Assembly: GCF_900105395.1 (NCBI RefSeq)
Contig: NZ_LT629775.1
Location: 9,513,501 to 9,577,500 of the forward strand
Length of the DNA: 64,000 nucleotides
Direction of reading: 5' to 3'
From: Streptomyces sp. TLI_053
Lineage (GTDB): Bacteria > Actinomycetota > Actinomycetes > Streptomycetales > Streptomycetaceae
Shown: positions 16,312 to 24,754 of the stretch, piece by piece
How positions within the stretch are numbered: position 1 is the stretch's first letter
How the letters are laid out: every line of letters begins with the position of its first letter
Program-made: the position numbers and the translations under genes
The notes under the pieces: model-generated
What the model was told of the DNA's origin: nothing
What the model saw: the letters and a program-made list of their open reading frames with translations, nothing else
Database searches by the model: none

Positions 16312-16431
16312 TCAGTACGTGTCGTTGTCGATGATCGAGCTGGCGTAGATGCTGAAGCAGGGGAAGGGGTACGCCTCCTCCGTCTCCTCGGTAAGGGCTT
16401 CGAGCTGCTGAAGGGCGAGGATCTCGGTCAT
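16312..16431 (-). CDS. lanA: Class III lanthipeptide precursor candidate
   Basis: A 39-residue peptide encoded directly after the lanKC synthetase; its ATG overlaps the lanKC stop (ATGA, 16431-16428), so the two are coupled. The leader starts MTEILALQQLEAL, carrying the I-L-x-L-Q helix that class III leaders use to bind LanKC, followed by an acidic TEETEEA. The likely core (about residues 21-39) contains one cysteine (Cys25), serines at 27, 31 and 32 and threonine at 38, and ends in DNDTY. Unlike labionin peptides (Ser-x2-Ser-xn-Cys), the only cysteine precedes every serine. A ribosome site (GGAGG) lies in the end of lanKC. It is too short for routine gene finders. Confidence 0.8.
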   Translation of the reverse strand: MTEILALQQLEALTEETEEAYPFPCFSIYASSIIDNDTY

Positions 16432-19025
16432 GGAAGGTTGCCTCCGCTTTCCTGTGGGTGGGTGGGATCCAGGGTGAACCAGTCGTCACCCGGGCCGTGC
16501 AGGGCTCGGTGCAGTGCCAGCAGGATCCCGGCGCTGCCGCCGGCCACGTCGGCGCTGAACCGGAGCGAGCCCGGGCCGAGCCAGCGGACGTCCTCGCCGT
16601 GCGGCACGGCGTACTTGAGGAGCCCGGTGGCCAGCCGGAGCGCGTCCCGGCGGTCGGCGTCGTCCTGGGTGAAGTCGGCGTGCGCGGCCAGCAGATGGAC
16701 CAGTCCGCCGTAGCCGTCGTGCAGGCCGGCCTGGACCGCGCTGACCTTGCGCACGTCGGCGAGGACGCGGGGCAGGGCGGTGGCGGAGCGCTCGTCGGCG
16801 GTGGCGGCGTAGCGCAGCAGGACGGTCCCGATTCCGGCCGACCCGGTGGCCAGGTACGGCATGACGCGCCGGTTCACCGCGTTGTCGGCGAAGGAGAGGG
16901 ACCCGTCGGGCAGTTCCACCGCGCGGTCCAGCTCCTCGTGGAGCAGTAGGCGTCCGGCCGCCCGGTAGCGCGGTTGCCCTGTCCCGTCGGTGAGGTGGTG
17001 GAGGAAGAGCGCGAGCCCGGAGCGGCCGTGGAACAGTCCGCGGGCGTCGTGGGCGCCGAGCGTCGGCCCCAGGTCCGCGCCGAGCGCGAGGATCGCGTCG
17101 CCGGCGGCGGCAGCCCGCTCCAGATGACGAGGGTCCCGGGTCTGCCGGTGCAGGGCCAGCCACGCCAGGCCGACCCCGGCCCGCCCGCCGGCCAGCGTGG
17201 CCGTGCCGGCCGTCAGCGGATGGCGGTCGGCCGCGCGCAGCAGGTCGACCGCCTCGTCGAGGTGCCCGGTGCGGGCCAGCGTCCGCCCGACGCCGGCCGA
17301 GCCGACCGCCAGTCCGGGCGGCAGCGCGTGCGCGGTCGTGAGCGCGTCGTGGCGCAGGCGTTCGCGGACCTCCTCCGGGACCGGGACGCCGGCCCGGAGC
17401 AGGGCGTGCACCACGCCCGCCGTTCCGTACGCCAGGCACACCGTGTTGGTGCGGAACGCCTGCGGCGACGGGGGAAAGGCCCAGTCGGGGCGGTCGGTGT
17501 CGGCCAGGGCGAGCAGGCCCGAGGCCGTCCGCTCGGCGAGCCGGGTCAGGCATCCCACCGGATCCGCGTCCACCTCCCCGGGGTCGGGCAGTGCCGACGG
17601 CCGGGCCGCGCCGGGGCGTCGGAAGGCGGTGGCGCGGCGCCACAGGTCGTCCGGCACCGGTGCCCGCGCCGCCAGATCGCGCCGCAGCAGGGCGAAGTTC
17701 GCCGGTGTCAGCTGGGGCGCGTTGTGGAAGGGTGCCAGCAGGGTGAGCGCGAGGGCCGCCATGCCGTAGCGGTCGGCGAGCACGGGGTCGTCGGGGTGCT
17801 CGGCGGCCACGCCCGGGGGCGGCGCGAAGCCCGGTGTGCCCATCCGGGCGGGCCGGGCGTCCAGCGCGGTCGCGGACTCGAAGTCGACGAGCCTGGCCCC
17901 GCCGTCGGGGGTGACGATGACGTTCCCGGGGCTGACGTCGCCGAACCGCAGCCCCAGCGCGTGCAGCCGGTCCAGGGCCGCGTCCAGCGATGCGAGGATG
18001 CGGCGGCACTCGGCGTGGTACCGGTCGAAGTCCGCGGCCGGCCGGTCGGCCAGCAGGACGGGCGAGGAGCGGTTGATCCACCGCACCAGCGGGAGTCCGT
18101 CGACGTGCTCCATGACGAGGAAGTCGTGTTCCCACTCCGTGAACCGCTCCAGCGGTTCCGGGCACACGCCGGCGGCCGCCGCGTGCACGGCGGTCAGGGT
18201 CTCGTACTCCCGGCGCAACCGCTCCCGCGCGCTCGCGCCGTCCCAGGTGTAGCCGTTGTGCGGGCGCGCCTCCTTGATCAGCACCAGCCGCCCGGTGCGG
18301 GTCTCGCGCGCCTGGTAGGCGCCACCGGCGTTGCTCGGCTGCAGGACCTTGACGATCTCGTAGTCACGGATGCGGATCGGTCCCCGGTGCGGGGCCGGCT
18401 CCCGGTCCACGAAGGGGTCGCCGACACCCTCGGGCAGCACGAAGTACGGCAGCCGAAGGTCCGGCACGTCGTGCCCGTGGCCGTCGGCCACCAGCGGCTG
18501 CGCGGTGCCGTCGGGCAGCATCCGGCTGCGGCCGGCGAACGCGCCGTAGCGGTAGTGGACCGTCCGGGAGTCCCGGTAGCGGCGGTCACTGAGCACGTAG
18601 GCGCCCTCCTCGCCGTCCAGGGCCTCGGCGAGGAGGACGAGGAGCCGTTCGGCGCCCGCCGTGTCCGGTGGGTACACGGTGCAGAACTTGCCCGCCTGCG
18701 AGCGCGCGCCGTGTTTGTGGTGCAGCGCGAGGAAGAAGAAGCGCGCCGACACGTGCTTGAACGCCGCCTCCTGGGCGAAGCAGGTGTCCGCCACCACGTC
18801 GAGGACGTGCTGCGCCCGTTCCGGGCGCGCGGACACGTGGATCTTCCAGCCCTGCCCGGCACGGCGTACCCCGGGTCCGCTCCACGCCGTCCAGATGTCC
18901 CGCTCGCTCGCGCGCCAGCCGTCGGCGGTCCGGACGGGCGCGAAGCGCGGACCGGGGTCGGCCATCGTGGCGAGCGGCGCGTAGAACTGCTCGTCGGCGA
19001 GGGCGTCGGACAGTGCGTCGAACAA
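16428..19025 (-). CDS. lanKC: Class III lanthionine synthetase LanKC
   Basis: 865 residues with the three LanKC parts. Residues 1-215 form the lyase-like domain (with AGKFCTVYPPD and DVPDLRLPYFVLP). About 220-480 is a Ser/Thr-kinase domain: lysine in VLIKEARPHNG (~251), catalytic loop FGDVSPGNVIV (Asp363) and DFE at 381-383. About 490-865 is a LanC-like cyclase with seven Gly-rich repeats (YGTAGVVHALL, GSAGVGR, GRSGLALFLHHL, TGSAGIGTVLL, HDGYGGLVHLL, GGSAGILLALH) but without the Cys-Cys-His zinc ligands, which identifies class III. It phosphorylates, eliminates and cyclises Ser/Thr/Cys in the precursor. Start TTG 19025 has a perfect GGAGGAGG site. It is translationally coupled to lanA. Confidence 0.92.
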   Translation of the reverse strand: MFDALSDALADEQFYAPLATMADPGPRFAPVRTADGWRASERDIWTAWSGPGVRRAGQGWKIHVSARPERAQHVLDVVADTCFAQEAAFKHVSARFFFLALHHKHGARSQAGKFCTVYPPDTAGAERLLVLLAEALDGEEGAYVLSDRRYRDSRTVHYRYGAFAGRSRMLPDGTAQPLVADGHGHDVPDLRLPYFVLPEGVGDPFVDREPAPHRGPIRIRDYEIVKVLQPSNAGGAYQARETRTGRLVLIKEARPHNGYTWDGASARERLRREYETLTAVHAAAAGVCPEPLERFTEWEHDFLVMEHVDGLPLVRWINRSSPVLLADRPAADFDRYHAECRRILASLDAALDRLHALGLRFGDVSPGNVIVTPDGGARLVDFESATALDARPARMGTPGFAPPPGVAAEHPDDPVLADRYGMAALALTLLAPFHNAPQLTPANFALLRRDLAARAPVPDDLWRRATAFRRPGAARPSALPDPGEVDADPVGCLTRLAERTASGLLALADTDRPDWAFPPSPQAFRTNTVCLAYGTAGVVHALLRAGVPVPEEVRERLRHDALTTAHALPPGLAVGSAGVGRTLARTGHLDEAVDLLRAADRHPLTAGTATLAGGRAGVGLAWLALHRQTRDPRHLERAAAAGDAILALGADLGPTLGAHDARGLFHGRSGLALFLHHLTDGTGQPRYRAAGRLLLHEELDRAVELPDGSLSFADNAVNRRVMPYLATGSAGIGTVLLRYAATADERSATALPRVLADVRKVSAVQAGLHDGYGGLVHLLAAHADFTQDDADRRDALRLATGLLKYAVPHGEDVRWLGPGSLRFSADVAGGSAGILLALHRALHGPGDDWFTLDPTHPQESGGNLP

Positions 19026-19657
19026 GGGGCCTCCTCCACAGGGTCGTTCGCCCGCCCGGGCCGCCGGGCCTGCTCCCTCCCGGTACCCGGCTCCGGTCTC
19101 AGCGGATGGGCGGGTCGGGGCGCCGCCGTCCGTGGCCGTGAACCGTCCGACGGGCTTCCCGGAGCCGTTCGCACGCGCCGGAACGGCCGCCGCCCCGACA
19201 CACCGGGATGCTGGACGGGGCGGGTTCGACAGCGGTTCGGCCGCGGTATGGGAACGCTTGTCCGGCGCGGCCCGGCGTCCGTCGCGGTCCCGTGTCGGCC
19301 GTGGCTCCGTGTCGGCCGGCGGTCCCGTCTGCGCGTCAGCAGGGCGGTGGCAACGGCCGTCCGGCGCAGGCCCCGGAGCCGCTCCGAGGAACCGGCCGGG
19401 AGGTGGCCGGACCGTGGAGCCACCGCCCGGGCGCGCTCGCCGTCCTCTACGTCGAGCGGACCGAGGCCGCGCGCACCGCGGCCCGTAGGAGCGGCCGCCG
19501 TCGCGGCGCGGGCCGCCGTCCGCCGTCCGGCCCCGCGCCCGACGTCTGCGCCGGGTGCGACGATCGCGCTCCTGCCAGTCCCGAGGGCCGCGACCGACCT
19601 GGCGGCCCGTTCGCGTTCCGACCGGGTAGGTCGCGTCCCCCCGTGCCGGACCGGCCG
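19026..19657. other. Region upstream of lanKC, 630 bp
   Basis: I read all frames for further precursor genes and found none with a ribosome site and a class III leader motif. The region should hold the lanKC promoter. A long frame runs through it on the minus strand but is arginine/proline-rich and non-coding in character. Confidence 0.5.
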
Positions 19658-20923
19658 TCAGAGGCCGCCGAGGTTCAGCAGGCGGTCGGGGGAGCCGGAG
19701 GACACGGTGAGGACGTTCTTGGTGGACTGCTCGATGAGCCAGCGCTTGACCTCGTCGGCATTCGCGCCGGGATGCGCCTCCTTGTAGAGGGCAGCGACGG
19801 CTGCGACGTGGGGGCTGGCCATCGAGGTGCCGCTCATGGAAACGGATCCGCCACCGAGGCCGGCGGAGCGAATGTCGACGCCGGGGGCCTGGAGGGTCAG
19901 GCAGGGGCCGGTGTTGCTGGTGTCGGCCTGGTGGTCGGAGGCGTCGGTGGCGCCGACGGTGACGGCGCGTGCGGCGCTCGCGGGCGAGATGCCGCAGGCG
20001 TCGCGGGCGTCGTTGCCGGCCGCAACGACGGGGAGGGTGCCCAGTTGCGCGATCCGGTCGACGGCGCGGTTGAGTGCGGGGGACGCGTCCTCGCCGAAGG
20101 AGAGGTTGAGGACCGCCGGTTGCTTCGCCTCGCGGGCCACCCAGTCCAGGCCTGCCAGGCCCTGCGAGGTGGTGCCGTCGCCGCCGCAGTCCAGTACGCG
20201 TACCGACACCACGGTGGCCAGGCGGGCGATGCCGTAGGTCTGGCCGGCGACGGTGCCGGCGACGTGGGTGCCGTGGCCGTTGCAGTCCTGGCCGCCCTGT
20301 CCGTCGCCGATGGCGTCGAAGCCGGGGACGGCGCGGCCGGGGAAGAACTCGCGGTGGTTGAGGTCGATGCCGGTGTCGGCGACGTAGACGTTGACGTAGG
20401 CGCCGCTGCCGTAGACCTTGAAGTAGCCGTCGAGGGGGAGGCGTCGCTGGTCGATGCGGTCCTGGCCCCAGGTCCGGGCGGGGTAGCCGGGAAAGTCCCG
20501 CCGGGCGGAGCCGGGGGCGGAAACGGAGCCGGAGGCGGAGGCAGAAGCGGAGGCCGAGGCGAACGTGGAGCCGCCGACCCTGATGACGGCGTCCTGTTCG
20601 ACGGCCTCGACCCCTGGCAGGGCGCGGACGGACCGCAGTTGAAGGGGGTTCAGCTCGGCGGAGAAGCCGTTGAGCGCGGTGGTGAACGTACGGCCGGCAC
20701 TGATCCCGGGCACCGCCCTGAGCACGGACGCAGGGTCGATGTTCTCCTGCAAGGTGACGATGTACCGGCCGGGGACGGCGGCGGACACCGTGTGCAGCGG
20801 AGCCGGGGCGCTCCGACCCGACGTTCCCGGCCGGGCGACCACGGCCCCGGCGTCGGCCGGAACGCCGAGAAGCGTGGCGAACAGCAGCAGTGCGATCCAG
20901 AAGCGGCGGAGGGACGAGTGCAA
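19658..20923 (-). CDS. Secreted subtilisin-like serine protease (S8)
   Basis: 421 residues: signal peptide (RRFWIALLLFATLLGVPADA), inhibitor I9 propeptide (about 50-117, GRYIVTLQENIDPASVLRAV), a serine-rich linker (FASASASASASGSVS), then a proteinase-K-like catalytic domain with Asp183 (VADTGIDLNH), His217 (NGHGTHVAG), oxyanion Asn304 (AAGND) and Ser367 (SGTSMASPHVAA). It is exported and self-activated. TTG 20923 follows a CAGGAG site and directly opens the signal peptide. It lies 630 bp upstream of lanKC on the same strand and could trim the modified peptide outside the cell, but could equally be independent. Confidence 0.9.
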   Translation of the reverse strand: MHSSLRRFWIALLLFATLLGVPADAGAVVARPGTSGRSAPAPLHTVSAAVPGRYIVTLQENIDPASVLRAVPGISAGRTFTTALNGFSAELNPLQLRSVRALPGVEAVEQDAVIRVGGSTFASASASASASGSVSAPGSARRDFPGYPARTWGQDRIDQRRLPLDGYFKVYGSGAYVNVYVADTGIDLNHREFFPGRAVPGFDAIGDGQGGQDCNGHGTHVAGTVAGQTYGIARLATVVSVRVLDCGGDGTTSQGLAGLDWVAREAKQPAVLNLSFGEDASPALNRAVDRIAQLGTLPVVAAGNDARDACGISPASAARAVTVGATDASDHQADTSNTGPCLTLQAPGVDIRSAGLGGGSVSMSGTSMASPHVAAVAALYKEAHPGANADEVKRWLIEQSTKNVLTVSSGSPDRLLNLGGL

Positions 20924-21263
20924 GACGGGCTCCTGTCGGACGGGACGATCCCTGCAGGACACTCTTCGGTTGCGAACGGACCTGACTTGAGCGCGCTCCC
21001 GCCGACGGGACCGTGGTTCGTCGGACTGTCGGTGTGCGGACCGCCGGCCCTGCAGGAGCGGAGGTTCGGCACTTTCCCCCGGTGCGGTGGTCAGCTCCGC
21101 GCGCTGCCCGGCGGACGGCGTCGGGTTCACCCGCCGGTGCGGGGAGTCGCACCGATGCGCACCGAACCACGAGGCGGGTACCGGGTGGGGTGCGACACCG
21201 AGGGCACCGGATCACGCTGGTTCTGTGAGCATGTCCGCACGCTGGGTGAAAGGGACGAGTGCC
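20924..21263. other. Divergent intergenic region, 340 bp
   Basis: This region should contain the promoters of the S8 protease and the small gene at 21264. I see no RNA gene, repeat or clear promoter hexamers. Confidence 0.4.
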
Positions 21264-21491
21264 ATGTCCAAGCGGGACGACTACGCCGAGTTCCGTGCCG
21301 GGATCGACCGGCAGTCCTCCGAGAAGGAGCAGCGGGAGCGGGAGGAGTACGGCAGGCAGGTCCGTGAAGCCGAGGCCCAGGCAGACCCGAACGCACCCGC
21401 CACGGCCGTCGCGGTGGAGGGCGACGTCCAGATCGATCCCGAAGCGTGGAAGCTCGCGGGTGGCGCAGGAGGCGGGAGCCAGGACGGGTGA
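21264..21491 (+). CDS. Small charged hypothetical protein
   Basis: 75 residues, strongly charged and helical at the start (DDYAEFRAGIDRQSSEKEQ, then REREEYGRQVREAEAQA), ending in a glycine-rich tail. No cysteine, signal or membrane segment. An AGGGACG ribosome-like site precedes ATG 21264; the upstream in-frame extension lies in non-coding sequence. I do not recognise the family; a coiled-coil or intrinsically disordered protein is likely. Confidence 0.55.
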   Translation: MSKRDDYAEFRAGIDRQSSEKEQREREEYGRQVREAEAQADPNAPATAVAVEGDVQIDPEAWKLAGGAGGGSQDG

Positions 21492-21714
21492 GGCGTCGAG
21501 GGGTGGCTGACAATTGATCTTGTGGCAGGCCGGGACGGGTTGACGGGCGGGGAGCGGGAGAAGCCGAGGAAGGCCGCCCGGTGGGACGAGTGCGTGGCCC
21601 GGTGGACCGCACCGCGATCACCGGCCGCCGTGGCGGGCGCCCCGGCGGCCGGTGCCGGAACCCTCGCCGACGGTGTGCTCGGTCCGGTCGGCGGCCCGGC
21701 GTCGATGTCGGGGA

Positions 21715-21960
21715 GATGAACCGCCGCGCGTCCACGGAGGAGCCGTCGGTGAGCATCGTCCGGTCCGTGAGGTACCCGAAGTCGGGCTGGTCGATTCCGA
21801 ACATTCGCTGGATCGTCTCGCTGGTGGCGCCGATCTTGAAGCCGACGAGCGCCGCGCCGTCGGCCGTCTCCCGGGCCCGCAGCTCGGCCTGCACAGCGTG
21901 GGCGTCCCGGACCGTGAGTTCCGGGAGGGCAGATGCGGTGCGCCGCACTCGTCCGTTCAC
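21715..21960 (-). pseudogene. 2-keto-4-pentenoate hydratase fragment
   Basis: On the minus strand, ALPELTVRDAHAVQAELRAR followed by VGFKIGATSETIQRMFGIDQ and FGYLTDRTMLTDGSSV is the N-terminal part of MhpD/DmpE-like hydratases. The frame then loses all similarity after RFISP, and the catalytic C-terminal domain is missing. The start is also lost. It sits directly downstream of the CocE/NonD hydrolase gene, so an aromatic- or amide-degradation operon may have decayed here. Confidence 0.7.
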
Positions 21961-21974
21961 GCGACCCGATGCGC

Positions 21975-23786
21975 TCAGCCGAGGGGCAGTTGGAGGACGG
22001 CCTCCTCGCCGCTGGTGGAGGTGACGGTGATTCTGCTGTCCTGCTGCCCGGTGAAGGCGTAGAGCTGGTCGCGACTGTTGACGACCAGGACGAGGCGGTG
22101 GCCGTCGGCGAGGTCGTAGGCGGTGGGCTGGAGTGCCCAGTGGACGGTGCGCTCGGTGCCGGGGGTCAGGTCGGTGGCGGTGAAGGGCTCGTGGGTGACG
22201 ATCCGGGCGGTGCCGTCCGGGGCGGCGTCGAAGAGGTAGGCGACGAGGGTCGCGGCGTCGCCGGCCTCGACGCGGACGGTGAGCCGGAGGGTGGCGGTGC
22301 CGCGGATGCGGCGGCCGCCGGAGAGTTCGGGGGTGGACCAGACCAGCAGCCGGTCGCGCTCGAAACCGGCCGGGTCGTAGGGCTTGGGGGTGCCGGACCA
22401 CTCCTTCTGGCCGGTCTTCATGATGTCGTCCATGGCGGTGGCGGTGGTCTCGTGGCCGACGGTGAAGGGCCGGCTCCATTCCGTGGCGGGCTTGTCGGAC
22501 AGGGTGCCGTCGGTGTCGGTGTCGGTGCCGCTCAGGTACCAGGCCTCGGTGGCGGTGGTGGCCGATGCCCAGGAGGGGAGCGGTTCGCGCCGGGCCGGCA
22601 CGGTGATCCGCCGGCCGATGGGAGTGGGGACGGTCTCGTAGGTGAACATGACCTGGCTGCTGACCACCGGCCAGTCGGCGACCTCGGGGGCCTCGCCGAG
22701 CAGGTGGTGGTCGAGCCAGGCGTAGGCCTCGAACATCGGGGCCAGCAGGCCGGGGAAGGGAATGCCAGTCACCACGCCGGTGATGCCGGCGCCTTCCGGG
22801 GCGCCGTGGTCGCCGATCCACAGGCTCAGGTGCTTCGGAACGGTGAGCCTCTCGAACACGTCGATGGCCTCGCGCGCGGGGAAGAGGCTCTCGTGCCACG
22901 TGTTGGAGTAGAAGGTCGGCACGCCACGGGCGTTGGTGGCGTCGAGGTAGGTCTCCGGGGAGCGGACCGTGCCCCAGGCCACCACGTCGTCCATGTTCCG
23001 CCCGGCGAGGAAGTCCTGGAGGATGCGCCAGGTCTCCTCGTCGAACTTCTCCGCCTCCTGGCCCTCCTCGGCCCCGGTGAAGCCGATCAGCAGCTCTGCG
23101 GCCTTCTCGTGCCGGGTCCCGTGGTCGTAGAGGCTGGTGGCGAGGTTGCCCCAGGTGCTGAGCGCCGCGACGGTGGCGACCCGGTCCCCCGGGTCGTGCG
23201 CGGCGACCAGCTGGCTGATCCCGGATCCGTAGGACAGGCCCATGAACCCGATCTTTCCCGGGGCGAACTGCTCCTGGGCGTGGTCGATCATCTTCGACCC
23301 GTCCGACCAGTCGTCCGGCCCGGCGACGCCGATGAACCCGTCGGAGGAGTAGAACTTGCCCGGCTGGCCCATGCCCCGCGGCGTGTACGCCAGCACGTGG
23401 TAGCCGCGCGCGGCCAGTGAGAGGTAGCCGACCATGAACGGCAGCCAGCCGTAGGGGTTCCAGCCGGCGGGAACGATCACCACCGGCCGGGGTTCGGCGG
23501 AGTTCTGCCGGATCTCGAACACGGACAGGTCGGTGCCCTCCGCGACGCGAACGCGCCGCACGGCGGTCGCGGCGCGGCCGCGGACACCGCCCACGAGCTC
23601 CCGCAGCTCCTCAGGGAGCTCGGCGGCCGCGGCGGTGCCCTGGAGGGCGGCGAGCAGCGCCTGCGCGACGGCGAGCACCGCCGGGTTGATGTCGAGACCG
23701 GCGCCGCGCCAGATGCCGTTGGCGGCGATGTCGGCGAGTGTCGCGTCGGTGACCGACGGGATCGGCTCTCCGTCATGTGTTGTCAT
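21975..23786 (-). CDS. CocE/NonD family hydrolase
   Basis: 603 residues, alpha/beta hydrolase of the X-Pro dipeptidyl-peptidase S15 class. The nucleophile is Ser185 in GFMGLSYGSGIS; the N-terminal part shows WNPYGWLPFMVGYLSLAARG and YTPRGMGQPG, and the C-terminal ~200 residues form the jelly-roll domain typical of CocE (LRLTVRVEAGDAATLVAYLF, LADGHRLVLVVNSRD). Related enzymes cleave acyl esters or amides such as cocaine or short peptides. ATG 23786 is followed by a typical soluble N-terminus. Downstream lies only the hydratase remnant. Confidence 0.88.
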   Translation of the reverse strand: MTTHDGEPIPSVTDATLADIAANGIWRGAGLDINPAVLAVAQALLAALQGTAAAAELPEELRELVGGVRGRAATAVRRVRVAEGTDLSVFEIRQNSAEPRPVVIVPAGWNPYGWLPFMVGYLSLAARGYHVLAYTPRGMGQPGKFYSSDGFIGVAGPDDWSDGSKMIDHAQEQFAPGKIGFMGLSYGSGISQLVAAHDPGDRVATVAALSTWGNLATSLYDHGTRHEKAAELLIGFTGAEEGQEAEKFDEETWRILQDFLAGRNMDDVVAWGTVRSPETYLDATNARGVPTFYSNTWHESLFPAREAIDVFERLTVPKHLSLWIGDHGAPEGAGITGVVTGIPFPGLLAPMFEAYAWLDHHLLGEAPEVADWPVVSSQVMFTYETVPTPIGRRITVPARREPLPSWASATTATEAWYLSGTDTDTDGTLSDKPATEWSRPFTVGHETTATAMDDIMKTGQKEWSGTPKPYDPAGFERDRLLVWSTPELSGGRRIRGTATLRLTVRVEAGDAATLVAYLFDAAPDGTARIVTHEPFTATDLTPGTERTVHWALQPTAYDLADGHRLVLVVNSRDQLYAFTGQQDSRITVTSTSGEEAVLQLPLG

Positions 23787-24035
23787 ACGAACTGTCCTTT
23801 GCTGGTAAGGCAGGGACGCCCCGGAGGGCGCTGTACAGGCGGATCATGGACCAGGGTGTCGGCATCGAAACGGCGGGACGGGCGGACCTACCCGAACGGG
23901 TGGAGTTCCGGCCGCCGCGCGGCAGTGGCCGCCACGCCGGGGGCGGGGTGGTCGGTGGGGGTGATCTCCGCGGCCGGCCCACCGGGTGTGCGCCGTTCGG
24001 GCCCCACCGGGTGACCGGGGGCCGGGGTGGTCGTC
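23787..24035. other. Upstream region of the CocE gene
   Basis: About 250 bp without a recognisable gene. It should contain the CocE promoter on the minus strand, and it leads into the 13-bp tandem repeat. Confidence 0.4.
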
Positions 24036-24100
24036 GACCCGGGGGACTGACCCGGGGGACTGACCCGGGGAACTGACCCGGGGAACGGATCCGGGGAACC
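24036..24100. repeat. 13-bp tandem repeat, five units
   Basis: Five consecutive 13-bp units beginning GACCCGGGGGACT; units 1-2 are identical and units 3-5 differ by one to three bases (for example GACCCGGGGAACT and GATCCGGGGAACC). It directly precedes the glycosyltransferase remnant and may mark a recombination scar. Confidence 0.85.
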
Positions 24101-24104
24101 CGGG

Positions 24105-24245
24105 GGCCGCGGCACGCCTGGCGGCCGCCTTCGCCGACCCGTCCGTCGGCGCGGTGGCCGGCAACACCAAGGTCGCCAACCGCACCGGGCTGCTGCCGTT
24201 GCGGCAGCACCTCGAATACGTCATGAGCTTCGGCCTGGGGCGGGT
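24105..24245 (+). pseudogene. Family 2 glycosyltransferase fragment
   Basis: The plus strand reads LAAAFADPSVGAVAGNTKVA then RTGLLPLRQHLEYVMSFGLG, which closely resembles the central block of processive family 2 glycosyltransferases (chitin-synthase or deacetylase-fused type: DPxVGAVAGNxKVGNR and QHIEYVxxFN). No start, no upstream D-x-D region and no membrane helices are present, and similarity stops near 24245. It is an isolated fragment. Confidence 0.65.
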
Positions 24246-24754
24246 TCTCCAGGAGGGGGGTCAGCTGTTCGCCGCGTCCGCGGGGCCGACCGCGGTGGCC
24301 CGCCCCACTGCTGAGGGACGAGGTCAACTGCCCGGCCGGTGATGAGGGGCAGCCGCGCTCGCCGGTGCTCGACGGCGCCGCGGGGTCGTGTCGCGGTGCG
24401 GCCGGCGGCCGTACGTGGCGACCGCTCCGGCCGCCCCGGTCTCCTGCCCCGGTGCCGGGTGTCCGTCCCCGGTTGTGCCCCGCGAGCGGGCCGGCTTCGG
24501 CGCGAGCCTCCGGGAGGCGTCGGCTCCGGTGAGCAGCGCGAACGTCCGGTGAATCCACGACGGCACTGCGGGGCCGAGGGGTGTGGCGGGAACGGGGGGC
24601 GGTGGATCGGCCACGGATTGGCTGCAAACCGTGCATACAGCGATGCGGAAGGGGATCTACCGTTCTCCGCCGAGGGGGCCGCTTCCAGCTGCCCTCTCGA
24701 GTTCGGGGACCGGATTCCGCACCACTCGATCTGCCCTACGGAGGAGAACTCGAC
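24246..24754. other. Region between the glycosyltransferase fragment and the I36 gene
   Basis: About 500 bp with open frames on both strands, but none with a ribosome site or recognisable protein. The AT-richer stretch near 24610-24660 probably contains the promoter of the secreted inhibitor, and GGAGGAG at 24741-24747 is its ribosome site. Confidence 0.4.

Noticed and set aside
19026..19657. Additional lanthipeptide precursor upstream of lanKC
   Set aside because: No short frame with a ribosome site and a class III leader was found in any phase.
16428..21215. A single open frame of nearly 1,600 codons covering lanKC, the protease region and beyond
   Set aside because: Only the lanKC part has domain structure and a ribosome site; the rest is out-of-phase reading through the S8 protease gene and non-coding DNA.
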